Shown in pieces: positions 33,719 through 41,963 of a stretch of DNA of 64,000 nucleotides. Position numbers and translations under genes: made by a program. The stretch spans positions 5,779-69,778 of the forward strand of contig DASVTY010000012.1 in assembly GCA_036387315.1 (NCBI GenBank), given 5' to 3'. This DNA comes from JALZCH01 sp036387315. GTDB lineage: Bacteria > Acidobacteriota > Blastocatellia > Pyrinomonadales > Pyrinomonadaceae. The notes below the pieces were generated by a model. The model saw only the letters and a list, made by a program, of their open reading frames with translations. It searched no databases and was not told where the DNA came from. The stretch's first letter is position 1. Each line of letters begins with the position of its first letter.

Positions 33719-34354
33719 TTAATTTCTTCGACTGAGATAATGATGCCAGATTATTCTGGCGGCGACGGCGCGCAGCGGTTTCCAAATTTCGCCGATTAAC
33801 TCAAGCTCATCCGGGGTCGGGCGTTGTTCGAGATTTTTTACTTCCTGCGCGCCGACGATTAAACCCAAATCTCCGACGGGAAAAGCATCGGCACGGCACA
33901 GGCACATCAACAAATAAACGTCGGCAGTCCAACGCCCGATGCCTTTGAGCTTAATTAATTCTTTTTTTACGGCATCGTCGGATAAATTCTCCAAAGCCGT
34001 TAAATCCAAATCTCCGGAGACGATTGCCGACGCGAGATTTCGGGTGTAAGCAATTTTCTGCCGACTGAAGCCGCACGATTTTAATTCATCATCGGAAAGC
34101 CGCAAAAACGATTCGGGCGTAAAACCTTCGCCGATTGCTCGTTTTAATTTTTCATAAGCCGCGCGCGCCGAAGCGAGCGAGACTTGTTGTTCGAGAACGA
34201 TGTGGACGAGCGTCGGAAAACCCGCCGGTCGTATCCAAATCGGCGGCTCGCCGAAATTTTCGACCACGTTTCGCAAATCCCGGTCGCGGTCGCATAAAGC
34301 TCGGATAAAATCTTGATAATTTTCTTCGGTGATAATCAGAGTTTCGTTTTGCAT
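33719..34354 (-). CDS. DNA-3-methyladenine glycosylase II family protein (AlkA-like)
   Basis: 211 residues of the HhH-GPD base-excision superfamily. EQQVSLASARAAYEKL (about 55-70) is the typical helix before the active site. LKGIGRWTAD (136-145) is the helix-hairpin-helix and D162 in FPVGDLGL the catalytic aspartate. It would remove alkylated purines from DNA. It lacks the iron-sulfur cysteines of EndoIII/MutY. It is a short AlkA, like Mag1-type enzymes, without the N-terminal AlkA domain. It is divergent from the small genes at 34398 and convergent with the nucleotidyltransferase gene. Confidence 0.9.
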   Translation of the reverse strand: MQNETLIITEENYQDFIRALCDRDRDLRNVVENFGEPPIWIRPAGFPTLVHIVLEQQVSLASARAAYEKLKRAIGEGFTPESFLRLSDDELKSCGFSRQKIAYTRNLASAIVSGDLDLTALENLSDDAVKKELIKLKGIGRWTADVYLLMCLCRADAFPVGDLGLIVGAQEVKNLEQRPTPDELELIGEIWKPLRAVAARIIWHHYLSRRN

Positions 34355-34397
34355 TTCTATTTACGATTTTAGCCAAAAAATGCAAAAATAATCCGCA

Positions 34398-34517
34398 ATG
34401 AGCGAAAAAGAAAAAAAGAAAAAAGCCGAAGAAATAGAAAAGGCTCTGCGAAAAATGCGCGAGTTCAGCCGGAGAAAGGAGAAATTCGTTGCCGCTATCA
34501 GAAAAAGTCAGAATTGA
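34398..34517 (+). CDS. Possible 39-residue Lys/Glu-rich small protein
   Basis: ATG at 34398 to TGA at 34515-34517. The peptide (MSEKEKKKKAEEIEKALRKM at its start) is highly charged and would form one amphipathic helix. It overlaps the following gene by 29 bases in another frame. No Shine-Dalgarno is seen. It may be a real small leader cistron or a chance open frame. The overlap would allow translational coupling. Confidence 0.35.
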   Translation: MSEKEKKKKAEEIEKALRKMREFSRRKEKFVAAIRKSQN

Positions 34518-34824
34518 GATTTACGTTCCCGACCGCGCCGAAGCCAATTACCAAAATCTCATGGACGCTTTCGCCGACGAATTTACCGAAGCGTTCGGCG
34601 GCGCGACCGTGCTACGCGGATTCGAGGGCAGATTTTTGTCCGCTTCGGGCGAAAAAGAAATTGAGAAAATGAATTTGGTTTACGCCGATCTGCCATTGAA
34701 TTTGGCGGAATACCAAAATGAAATCGCCGTTTATCTCGTTGAAATCAAAGACGCCGCGCACGAAGTTTTAAATGAGGAATCAATCTTAGTGACGGCGCGA
34801 ACAATTTTTCACGCCGAAAACTAA
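34489..34824 (+). CDS. Hypothetical 111-residue protein
   Basis: The start is a TTG at 34489 with a good AAAGGAG about 9 bases upstream, which decides this start. The protein is acidic and soluble, with an alternating pattern (VRIEIYVPDRAEANYQNLMDAF near the N-terminus, YQNEIAVYLVEIKD near the C-terminus) suggesting a small alpha/beta sandwich. I do not recognise the family. It may be co-translated with the small open frame at 34398. Confidence 0.65.
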   Translation: MPLSEKVRIEIYVPDRAEANYQNLMDAFADEFTEAFGGATVLRGFEGRFLSASGEKEIEKMNLVYADLPLNLAEYQNEIAVYLVEIKDAAHEVLNEESILVTARTIFHAEN

Positions 34825-34849
34825 TCCCGACCCTTCGGCTTTAAGATAA

Positions 34850-35929
34850 TTAATCCTTTAAAACTTTAATTCGATTCGGCGGCATCCCGACCAGACAAAC
34901 ATCGCCGACGCTTAAGCCGATCAATCGAATAACAAGTGCTTCGAGCTTTAAACCGTCAGCATCGAGCCGGATTCGGGTCGTCGCGCCGAAATGATTGATT
35001 TCTATAATTTCGGCTTTTAATAAATTATCTTCGGGAAATGCTGCTCCGAACGTGAGAATCAGATTTTCCGGGCGAATCATTAAAGTGACGATTTGGTTGA
35101 TCGCGCCGAGCCTTTGTTTTTCGACGTTATCAACAAACAGCCGATGATCGCCCTCGACTGTTTGAAATTCGGATAAAGCCTCTTTGTTTGAATTTAGCCG
35201 CGCCGCTCGAATCAAATTGTTTCTGCCGACGAATGCGGCGACAGCCGCCGTTGCGGGATGAGCGTAAATTTCGATTGGCTTGCCAATTTGCGGAATTTCT
35301 CCATTTTCGAGGACGGCGGCGCGGTCGCAAAAAGCAAATGCTTCCTCCTGGTTTTGAGTTGCGTAAATGACGGTCGTATTTGATTCTTTAATCCAATCTT
35401 TGAGAACTTCGAGGGTTTTTTCCCGAAGCCCCGGATCAAGATTTGTGAGCGGAGCATCGAGCAGCAAAAGCTGCGGCGCGGACGCAATTACCAGCGCCAG
35501 CGCGACAATCTGCTTTTGCCCGCCAGACAATTCATCTACACGGCGCGATTCGAAATCGGAGAGTTCAAATAAATTTAAAATATTGGCAATTTTTTGTTTG
35601 ATTTCATCTTTTGAAATTTTGCGAGCTTTTAGATTGAGAGCAATGTTTTCCCCGACGCTGGAGCGCGGAGATAAAATGTCGCTATGAAAAATCGCGCCAA
35701 AACCGCGTTTTTCAGGCGTGAGACGAGTTATCTCGCTGCCGCCGATTGAAATTGTCCCCGAATTGGGCGCGTCCAGTCCGGCAATTAAACGCAGCAAGGC
35801 GGATTTTCCAGAACCGGATGCGCCGAGCAGCCCGAAAATCTCGCCTTGCTCGATTTCGAGCGAAACGTCGCGCGTTATCCATATATCGCCGGAGCGCTTT
35901 GATAAATTTTCAAGTTTTAAAAAGGACAT
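34850..35929 (-). CDS. ABC transporter ATPase of PotA/MalK type with altered catalytic motifs
   Basis: 359 residues: an ABC ATPase domain (1-235) and a C-terminal TOBE-like domain (about 290-355). Walker A is intact (GASGSGKS, 36-43) and so is the signature LSGGQ (134-138). Three key positions differ from the family: the Q-loop glutamine is H82 (IFHSD), the Walker B catalytic glutamate is A159 (LLLLDAPLTNLD) and the switch histidine is Q192 (IYATQNQEE). The codons (CAT, GCT, CAA) are unambiguous in the DNA. Permease and binding-protein genes are not adjacent. It may bind ATP without efficient hydrolysis, acting as a regulatory or partner subunit. Confidence 0.85.
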   Translation of the reverse strand: MSFLKLENLSKRSGDIWITRDVSLEIEQGEIFGLLGASGSGKSALLRLIAGLDAPNSGTISIGGSEITRLTPEKRGFGAIFHSDILSPRSSVGENIALNLKARKISKDEIKQKIANILNLFELSDFESRRVDELSGGQKQIVALALVIASAPQLLLLDAPLTNLDPGLREKTLEVLKDWIKESNTTVIYATQNQEEAFAFCDRAAVLENGEIPQIGKPIEIYAHPATAAVAAFVGRNNLIRAARLNSNKEALSEFQTVEGDHRLFVDNVEKQRLGAINQIVTLMIRPENLILTFGAAFPEDNLLKAEIIEINHFGATTRIRLDADGLKLEALVIRLIGLSVGDVCLVGMPPNRIKVLKD

Positions 35930-36161
35930 AAAGCAAAATCAACGAAGAAATTTAAAATCCTGCAACTATCCGTTTATCTTCGGCGTGTAAAACAAAAAGG
36001 TGCCGCCGAGCCATTTCGCCTGCAAGTTGAATCGGTAAATTTATAGAACTGAAAATAAATTTGATTGTTTCCAACATCAAATAAAAAAGATAGCATAGCG
36101 CGTGCGGCAAATGTTCGTTATAAAATTTGCATCTGAAAAGATGTTTGGAGGCGAGTTTCGG

Positions 36162-36437
36162 ATGGAAGACGAGAAAAAAAAGAGTTTAACCAGAAAAGTT
36201 GCGAGAGCGGGCGGCTGGCAGGTCGCCAAGCGTTTGATTAAGCCTTTGCCTTTTGTTGGAACGGCTTTAGCCATCGGTTTGACGGGCTATAGCATCAAGA
36301 AAAAAGGGTGGATCAGAGGCATCGCTCACTCGGCTTTGGATGCGACGCCAATCGTCGGAACGGCGAAAAACGTCGTCGAGCTATTTACCGGCGATATAAT
36401 CCCGGATAAGCCGGACTTAGAGGGGAAAAAACGATGA
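36162..36437 (+). CDS. Hypothetical small membrane-associated protein
   Basis: 91 residues from the ATG at 36162, chosen because GGAGG lies 10 bases upstream. A longer frame back to GTG 36102 has no such site. Lys/Arg-rich ends surround two moderately hydrophobic stretches (PLPFVGTALAIGLTGYSI and ALDATPIVGTAKNVVELF) that could be membrane hairpins. The family is not recognised. It overlaps the next gene by 4 bases (ATGA), so the two are translated together. The 232 bases upstream (35930-36161) hold the divergent promoters; I see no clear boxes. Confidence 0.7.
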   Translation: MEDEKKKSLTRKVARAGGWQVAKRLIKPLPFVGTALAIGLTGYSIKKKGWIRGIAHSALDATPIVGTAKNVVELFTGDIIPDKPDLEGKKR

Positions 36438-37246
36438 AGATTTTTTCGGGGATTTTAACGTTAATAGTTTTGCTTGGAGCCTTTGTTTTTGCCGCCGAAG
36501 CGCAAACTCAGCGGCGGAAAAAAACAACCCGCCGCGCAAATAATACGACGATTAGACCGCAGTTGAATAATTCGGCGCAGATTATTGAGCCGGAAATCGT
36601 CAGCACGGCTGAAGAAATCGAAAATCAGGAAAACGGCGGGAAAATGATCGTCAATCCTTCGCCCGGAAGACGCGAAACGGGAAACGGAAAACAAACCGTT
36701 GCGCCAAATGCGAATCAATCAAACGCTTCGCGGAGCAGCGCGGCTTTACAGCTTGAAGTAAATACGCTGCGTGAGCAGGTAAAAGCTCTGCGCGAAAAAA
36801 GCGGCGTTGAAGATTTGGAAAAGCTCAGCGTCGCAGAAGAGCGGGCTGATAATTTCCGGCGAAAATTGGAAGAGACACTCGCGCGCGAATCGGACTTAAA
36901 CGCCAAAATGCAGCAGCTTGAATATCAAGCGAGACCGGAAGCGATTCAACTCGATACAGCCGTTATCGGTTCGACGCGCCCCGAAGAAGTTCGCGAAACG
37001 CGCCGCAAAATACTTGAAGCAGAAAAAACGCGGTTGCGCGAGCAAATTAATCAAGTGCAAATCACCCGCGCCAGGCTCGAAACAGCGATAGCCAACGCCG
37101 ACTCGCTGGTGGAAAAATTACGCGCCCGCGTAGAAGCTGACCTCTACGTTACAGATTCGAAAACGATTAAATCTAAAGATGCCGGGCAAAAGCAGCCGGA
37201 AAGAACCGAGCCAACCGACGACGAAGATTCAAATCCGCCATTTTAA
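36434..37246 (+). CDS. Hypothetical secreted coiled-coil protein
   Basis: 270 residues. An N-terminal signal peptide (hydrophobic 6-20, cleavage likely near AEA/QT) is followed by a basic stretch (QRRKKTTRR) and a disordered region to about residue 95. Two predicted coiled-coil segments come next (about 98-165 and 185-240, heptad-like with EQVKALREK and AEKTRLREQI), then an acidic C-terminus. It is probably a periplasmic scaffold. I do not recognise a family. It is coupled to the small membrane protein upstream and followed by a strong terminator. Confidence 0.7.
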   Translation: MKIFSGILTLIVLLGAFVFAAEAQTQRRKKTTRRANNTTIRPQLNNSAQIIEPEIVSTAEEIENQENGGKMIVNPSPGRRETGNGKQTVAPNANQSNASRSSAALQLEVNTLREQVKALREKSGVEDLEKLSVAEERADNFRRKLEETLARESDLNAKMQQLEYQARPEAIQLDTAVIGSTRPEEVRETRRKILEAEKTRLREQINQVQITRARLETAIANADSLVEKLRARVEADLYVTDSKTIKSKDAGQKQPERTEPTDDEDSNPPF

Positions 37247-37310
37247 AATTAATTTCACCTTTCGCATTAAGATTTAATGCGGTTCTTAATGAAATGCTTT
37301 AGCAGTTTTA

Positions 37311-37346
37311 CTTTAAGAGTCGGAAAACCGACTCTTAAAGTTTTTT
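37311..37346 (+). terminator. Rho-independent terminator
   Basis: A perfect 13-bp stem (37311-37323 with 37328-37340), an AAAA loop and six Ts. It ends the plus-strand pair 36162-37246 just before the convergent carboxylase gene. Confidence 0.9.
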
Positions 37347-37355
37347 GTGAAAGAA

Positions 37356-38912
37356 TCAAAGCGGAATATTGCCGTGTTTTTTCGGCGGGTTGGCGTCTTT
37401 TTTATTTTGTAAAAGAATGAGCGCGCGAATTAACTTAGGTCTGGTGAAAGCCGGTTCGATCACTTCGTCAACAAAACCACGCTCGGCGGCGATGTACGGA
37501 TTGGCGAATTTATCTTCAAACTCGGAGATTTTCTGTTTTCTGAAATCCTCGCCGTTTTCGGCGATTTCTTTTCTGAGCAAAACTCCAACCGCTCCTTCCG
37601 CTCCCATAACGGCGATCTCAGCAGTCGGGTAAGCGAAATTGATGTCCGTTCGGATATGTTTCGACGCCATCACGCAATACGCTCCGCCGTAGGCTTTGCG
37701 CGTGATGACCGTAATTTTCGGAACGGTCGCTTCGGCGAAAGCGTAAAGGAGCTTCGCGCCGTGGCGGATAATTCCGAAATGCTCTTGATTGACGCCGGGA
37801 AGAAAGCCGGGAACGTCTTCAAAAGTGATTAGAGGAATGTTGAAACAATCGCAAAAGCGGACGAAACGCGCGGCTTTAACCGATGCGTCAATATCCAGGA
37901 CGCCTGCTAAAAATGCCGGTTGATTTGCAACGATGCCGACCGAAAAACCGCCCAGGCGCGCAAAACCGATGACGATGTTCGGGGCGTAATGCGTTTGAAC
38001 TTCAAAAAAATAATTGTCGTCAACGACGGTATTGATAATGTCGCGAATGTCGTAAGGCTGATTCGATAATTCGGGAACGAGTTCATTTAATTTCGCGTCG
38101 GTTCTATTTGCGGGGTCGGCGGTCGGGACGAACGGCGGGTCTTCCATATTGTTTAAAGGAATAAAAGACAACAGTTCGCGCGTTAAACGCAGGCAATGCT
38201 CGTCGTTGTCGGCGGCGAAATGCGCGACGCCCGATTTTTGATTGTGGGTCATCGCTCCGCCCAGCTCGTCTTTGGTGACATCTTCGTGCGTCACGGTTTT
38301 TATTACGTCCGGTCCCGTAATAAACATATACGAAGTGTCTTTGACCATGATGTTAAAATCGGTGATCGCCGGAGAATAAACCGCGCCGCCCGCGCACGGT
38401 CCCATAATGCAGGAAATCTGCGGAATCACGCCGGAAGCCAGAGTGTTTCGCAGAAAAATATCCGCATAGCCGCCCAGAGAGACGACTCCTTCCTGAATCC
38501 GAGCGCCGCCGGAATCGTTTAAGCCGATTAAAGGAGCGCCCGTTTTCATCGCCATATCCATTATCTTGCAGATTTTTTCGGCGAAAGTTTCCGACAAAGA
38601 GCCGCCGAATATCGTGAAATCCTGCGCGAAAACGAACACGGGGCGCCCGTCAACCAAACCGTGCCCGGTGATAACGCCGTCGCCCAGAAACTTTTGTTTT
38701 TCGAGTCCGAAATCGTGCGAGCGATGAACGACGAATTTGTCGAATTCTTCGAAAGTGCCTTCATCGAGAAAGAATTCGATCCGCTCGCGAGCGGTCATTT
38801 TTCCAGACGCTCTTTGTTTTTCAAGTCTTTTTTCTCCGCCGCCAAGCTCGGCTTCGCGGGATTTTTGTCGTAACAGCTCCAGTTTTGTCTTTGATTTTTG
38901 CTGCGGTGTCAT
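37356..38912 (-). CDS. Acyl-CoA carboxylase carboxyltransferase (beta) subunit, PccB/MmdA type
   Basis: 518 residues from the ATG at 38912 (MTPQQKSKTKLELL). The longer frame upstream adds an unrelated hydrophobic stretch and is rejected. Carboxyltransferase motifs include FAQDFTIFGGSLSE, NDSGGARIQEGV, GPCAGGAVYSPAITDF, FITGPDVIKTVT and the C-terminal KHGNIPL. Such subunits transfer carboxyl from biotin to propionyl-CoA or related acyl-CoA, or take part in methylmalonyl-CoA decarboxylation. No biotin carrier, biotin carboxylase or mutase gene is adjacent. It is the last gene of the minus-strand operon starting at 43920. Confidence 0.92.
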   Translation of the reverse strand: MTPQQKSKTKLELLRQKSREAELGGGEKRLEKQRASGKMTARERIEFFLDEGTFEEFDKFVVHRSHDFGLEKQKFLGDGVITGHGLVDGRPVFVFAQDFTIFGGSLSETFAEKICKIMDMAMKTGAPLIGLNDSGGARIQEGVVSLGGYADIFLRNTLASGVIPQISCIMGPCAGGAVYSPAITDFNIMVKDTSYMFITGPDVIKTVTHEDVTKDELGGAMTHNQKSGVAHFAADNDEHCLRLTRELLSFIPLNNMEDPPFVPTADPANRTDAKLNELVPELSNQPYDIRDIINTVVDDNYFFEVQTHYAPNIVIGFARLGGFSVGIVANQPAFLAGVLDIDASVKAARFVRFCDCFNIPLITFEDVPGFLPGVNQEHFGIIRHGAKLLYAFAEATVPKITVITRKAYGGAYCVMASKHIRTDINFAYPTAEIAVMGAEGAVGVLLRKEIAENGEDFRKQKISEFEDKFANPYIAAERGFVDEVIEPAFTRPKLIRALILLQNKKDANPPKKHGNIPL

Positions 38913-38970
38913 AAATTTCAAAAGTAATATTCCTGCGATTTTATAACGAAAAAGAAAAAAAGCGACAATT

Positions 38971-39750
38971 TTAAACGACCATTCTCCGCCGCATAGAGCG
39001 CAAAGCCCATTCGGTAAAAATAAAAGCGACCGTGAGCAGATAAACAAACTCAAAAATATGGCGCAGAGCGAAAGCGTTGTTCAAACAAGCCCGCGCCAAA
39101 TCAATCGCGCTCGTAATCGGCAAAACGTAGGCGAACACTTGCAGCCAAACGGGCAGCATTTCAATCGGAAACCAGGCACCGGTCACAAAAATCATCGAAA
39201 AAAAGGCGGCGAAAAAAATGTTGAAATGGTCAATCTCAAAAATTCTGGCGGTTGTTCCGAGCGCCAGAGCGCCCAGGAAAAGCGAGCCGAGCAGCAACGG
39301 AACAAAAGCGAGCGGCGCGAGCAGGGAAGACGCCGCGCCGAAAGCCCAGATGATTATTAAAATAAAAACGCAGTCAATCGCGGCTTTGGTCACGCCCCAC
39401 AAAATTTCGCCGAAAGCGAGCGATTCGACCGAAACCGGCGTAGCCAAAATCGCATCGTAAGTTGATTGATAAACCATCCGAAAATAAGCGCCGTAAGTCA
39501 ATTCAAAAAGCGAGCGCATCAACACTGTAAAAGCCAAAACGCCCGCGCCGACGAACGAGAGATAACTCAAGCCTTCGACGGTGGAGGCGACCAGCGAACC
39601 GACGCCGAACCCGAATGCGAAAAATGTAAAAATCGGCTCGATAATCGGCGCCACCAGTTCAGTTTTCCACAAACGCCGATATACCAGCAGATTTCGCCGC
39701 CAGACCGCGTAAACGTCAAGCCGGTCAATTTGTAAAAGCGCCAATCTCAA
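38971..39750 (-). CDS. ABC-2 type transporter permease (NodJ-like)
   Basis: 259 residues with six hydrophobic helices. WRRNLLVYRRLWKTELVAPIIEPIFTF at the N-terminus and the loop GAWFPIEMLPVWLQ near 190-203 are typical of NodJ/ABC-2 permeases (lipo-oligosaccharide or drug export). Its ATPase partner is the gene at 40297-41208. Between them lies a DUF402 gene that overlaps this start by 4 bases. The substrate is not known; a lipid-linked saccharide is one family precedent. Confidence 0.88.
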   Translation of the reverse strand: MRLALLQIDRLDVYAVWRRNLLVYRRLWKTELVAPIIEPIFTFFAFGFGVGSLVASTVEGLSYLSFVGAGVLAFTVLMRSLFELTYGAYFRMVYQSTYDAILATPVSVESLAFGEILWGVTKAAIDCVFILIIIWAFGAASSLLAPLAFVPLLLGSLFLGALALGTTARIFEIDHFNIFFAAFFSMIFVTGAWFPIEMLPVWLQVFAYVLPITSAIDLARACLNNAFALRHIFEFVYLLTVAFIFTEWALRSMRRRMVV

Positions 39751-40232
39751 GATTTAAAATCAAAAGGGAATTGCCTTTTTTCAATCAATTGAATTACTTC
39801 GCGCAAGCTCGCCTGCGCTTTTTCGATTGTTTCCGCCGGGTATTTATGTTTTGCAGCGTTTTCCTCGAACTCGTCCAAATCTAAGATTTGATAACCGAAA
39901 TCCGGCGCAACCAAAACGTCTATATCCAAATCAATGTAAGTCAAAACGTTTCCGCGCAGAACGGGCGGCAAATTGACGTTACAATAAAAATTTCGCAGCT
40001 CACCCTCCGGCTGGTGAAATCGAAAAACATTGTACCAGCGATTTTTCCAATAAAACTCGTAAGAAACTGTGTTGGGTCTGATAACGCCGAGAAGCGGATG
40101 TTTTATTTCATCCGGGAAAATACCGACGAACTCCCATAGCTCGTCGGTTTCGCCAATTAGAGAGCAATCCCAACTGCGATGAATCGAACTGTCGTATTTA
40201 AGTGCTTCGACTCTGATTTTTCGATTTTTCAT
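39747..40232 (-). CDS. DUF402 domain protein (FomD/Ntdp-like)
   Basis: 161 residues. The DUF402 beta-barrel pattern is visible: WYNVFRFHQPEGELRNFYCNVNLPP (about 66-90), YIDLDIDVLVAPDFGYQILDLDEFE (about 98-122) with the conserved acidic residues that bind metal in this family, and a C-terminal helix with AQASLREVI. Characterised members hydrolyse nucleoside di- and triphosphates or nucleotide conjugates (Ntdp, FomD). It is inserted between an ABC ATPase and its permease and overlaps the permease start by 4 bases. Whether it is linked to transport is unknown. Confidence 0.8.
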   Translation of the reverse strand: MKNRKIRVEALKYDSSIHRSWDCSLIGETDELWEFVGIFPDEIKHPLLGVIRPNTVSYEFYWKNRWYNVFRFHQPEGELRNFYCNVNLPPVLRGNVLTYIDLDIDVLVAPDFGYQILDLDEFEENAAKHKYPAETIEKAQASLREVIQLIEKRQFPFDFKS

Positions 40233-40296
40233 TAACTATAAAATAGAGGAAACCCTTTATTTTGACTTATTAGACCGCAAACAGTTTTCAGCATTT

Positions 40297-41208
40297 CTAA
40301 TTTTCCTCATTTTCGGTCAACTGCAAAAAAACGTCTTCCAGATTTGAAGGACGAACGATCATTTGCCGCGCATTGTAAAAAGACATTAAAGGCAGCAGCT
40401 TTTCAGCAGTTTCGGCAAAATATAAATGAGTCGAGCCGCGCGACGCAGCGCGGACGCCGTTTTCTGTCGTAAGCAAAGGAAAAGCGGCGGCTTCGCGCAC
40501 TTCGAGCGCGTATTTCGACGCTTCTTTTTCGATTAACACTTGGGGAACTCCTTCGGCGACAATGCTGCCCTGCGATAAAACCAGAAGGCGCTGACAGAGC
40601 TTTTCGGCTTCGTCCATATAATGAGTCGAAAGCAGGATCGTCAGATTTTCCTCGCGCCGCAGTTCTTCGAGCTTTTCCCAAATCTCCTGCCGGACATTAG
40701 GATCAAGCCCTGTCGTCGGCTCGTCGAGCAGCAAAATCCGCGGGCGATGCAGCAGGGCGCGGGCGATCATCAGGCGTCGTTTCATTCCGCCTGATAATTC
40801 GTCAATCCTCGAACCGGAACGATTTCCGAGTCGGATAAAATCGAGCAATTCGTCAATCCGATTTTCGGTTACGGCGCTTTCCAAACGATAATAACCGGCA
40901 TAAACCCGCAGATTTTCCCGAACGTTCAAATCCGGGTCGAGATTGTTTTCCTGCGGAACAACGCCAATCAGACGGCGAATTCGGCGGTCTTCGATTTTAG
41001 CGTCAAAGCCCTCGATTCGTAATTCGCCGCTCGAAAGCGGCGAACGACAGGCGATCATCCGCATCGTGGTTGATTTTCCCGCCCCGTTGGGACCGAGAAG
41101 TGCAAACGTTTCTCCAGCCGAAACCGAAAACGAAATGCCGTCAACGGCGCGGCGCTCGCCGAAAAGCTTGGTCAGATTTTCCGCTTCAATCGCTTTTGCT
41201 GCGGGCAT
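40297..41208 (-). CDS. ABC transporter ATP-binding protein (NodI-like)
   Basis: 303 residues. All ABC motifs are intact: Walker A GPNGAGKS (about 39-46), Q-loop VVPQENNLDPDLNV, signature LSGGMKRR, Walker B ILLLDEPTTGLDP and switch STHYMDEAE. The C-terminal 70 residues end in a helix-rich NodI/DrrA-like region (PSNLEDVFLQLTE). It would energise the permease at 38971-39750. It lies after fsa in a minus-strand operon, separated by an inverted repeat (41222-41271). Confidence 0.92.
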   Translation of the reverse strand: MPAAKAIEAENLTKLFGERRAVDGISFSVSAGETFALLGPNGAGKSTTMRMIACRSPLSSGELRIEGFDAKIEDRRIRRLIGVVPQENNLDPDLNVRENLRVYAGYYRLESAVTENRIDELLDFIRLGNRSGSRIDELSGGMKRRLMIARALLHRPRILLLDEPTTGLDPNVRQEIWEKLEELRREENLTILLSTHYMDEAEKLCQRLLVLSQGSIVAEGVPQVLIEKEASKYALEVREAAAFPLLTTENGVRAASRGSTHLYFAETAEKLLPLMSFYNARQMIVRPSNLEDVFLQLTENEEN

Positions 41209-41221
41209 TGATTACATAATG

Positions 41222-41271
41222 ATAAAGGCACAGAGCTTATTCTTTATATCTCACTCTCTCTGTGCCTTTAT
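41222..41271. repeat. Phrase-type inverted repeat between fsa and the ABC ATPase gene
   Basis: ATAAAGGCACAGAG (41222-41235) is exactly matched in reverse by CTCTGTGCCTTTAT (41258-41271) around a 22-base AT-rich loop. The flanks extend the match imperfectly. On the minus strand it could end or attenuate transcription from fsa. Confidence 0.65.
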
Positions 41272-41299
41272 TAATGTTTTAGCCGTAATGGCTATAACT

Positions 41300-41950
41300 T
41301 TAACCGCGTCCGCTTTTCTTCCAATCGGACAAAAATTGTTCGACGCCGGCATCGGTCAAAGGATGTTTGACCAGTTGAAGAATTACTTTATAAGGAATCG
41401 TCGAGACGTGAGCGCCCATCCGCGCGGATTCAACCAGATGCATCGGGCTGCGGATGCTCGCCGCGAGAACCTGTGTTTTCCAACTGTAATTGTTGTAAAT
41501 CTCGACGATTTCCGCGATAAGCTGCAAACCGTTGTGCGAAATGTCATCGAGTCTGCCGATAAAGGGCGAAATATAAGTCGCCCCGGCTTTCGCCGCCAGA
41601 ATCGCTTGTGATGCTGAAAAACAAAGCGTGACGTTGACTTTAATGCCTTCTGAATCGAGCGCGCGGGTGGCTTTCAAACCATCGAGCGTGAGCGGGCATT
41701 TGACGACCACATTCGGCGCTATTTTCGCGTATTCACGTCCTTCGCGAATCATTCCTTCAGCGTCCAGGCTGGTTACTTCGGCGGAAACATCGCCGGGCGT
41801 GATTTGGCAAATCGCCGCGATATGTTCTTTGAAATCAACGCCCGCTTCTTTGGCAATAAGGCTGGGATTTGTCGTCACCCCGTCAATCAGCCCCATTTCG
41901 GCACATTCCCGAATTTCGTTTAAATTAGCCGTGTCAATAAAAAATTTCAT
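41300..41950 (-). CDS. fsa: Transaldolase-like fructose-6-phosphate aldolase
   Basis: 216 residues, the short transaldolase (Fsa/TalC) type. MKFFIDTANLNEI at the N-terminus, GVTTNPSLIAKE (24-35), the Schiff-base lysine K84 in VVVKCPLT, and TYISPFIGRLDD (about 125-136) are all present. Members act as transaldolases in the pentose phosphate pathway or cleave fructose-6-phosphate. The two activities cannot be told apart by sequence here. It starts 13 bases after the FAH-family gene, in the same operon. Confidence 0.93.
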   Translation of the reverse strand: MKFFIDTANLNEIRECAEMGLIDGVTTNPSLIAKEAGVDFKEHIAAICQITPGDVSAEVTSLDAEGMIREGREYAKIAPNVVVKCPLTLDGLKATRALDSEGIKVNVTLCFSASQAILAAKAGATYISPFIGRLDDISHNGLQLIAEIVEIYNNYSWKTQVLAASIRSPMHLVESARMGAHVSTIPYKVILQLVKHPLTDAGVEQFLSDWKKSGRG

Positions 41951-41963
41951 AAATCTTCCTCCG

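Noticed and set aside
38913..39053. Extended N-terminus of the carboxylase subunit
   Set aside because: The added 47 residues are hydrophobic and unrelated to the family, and overlap the permease end; MTPQQKSKTK is the normal start.
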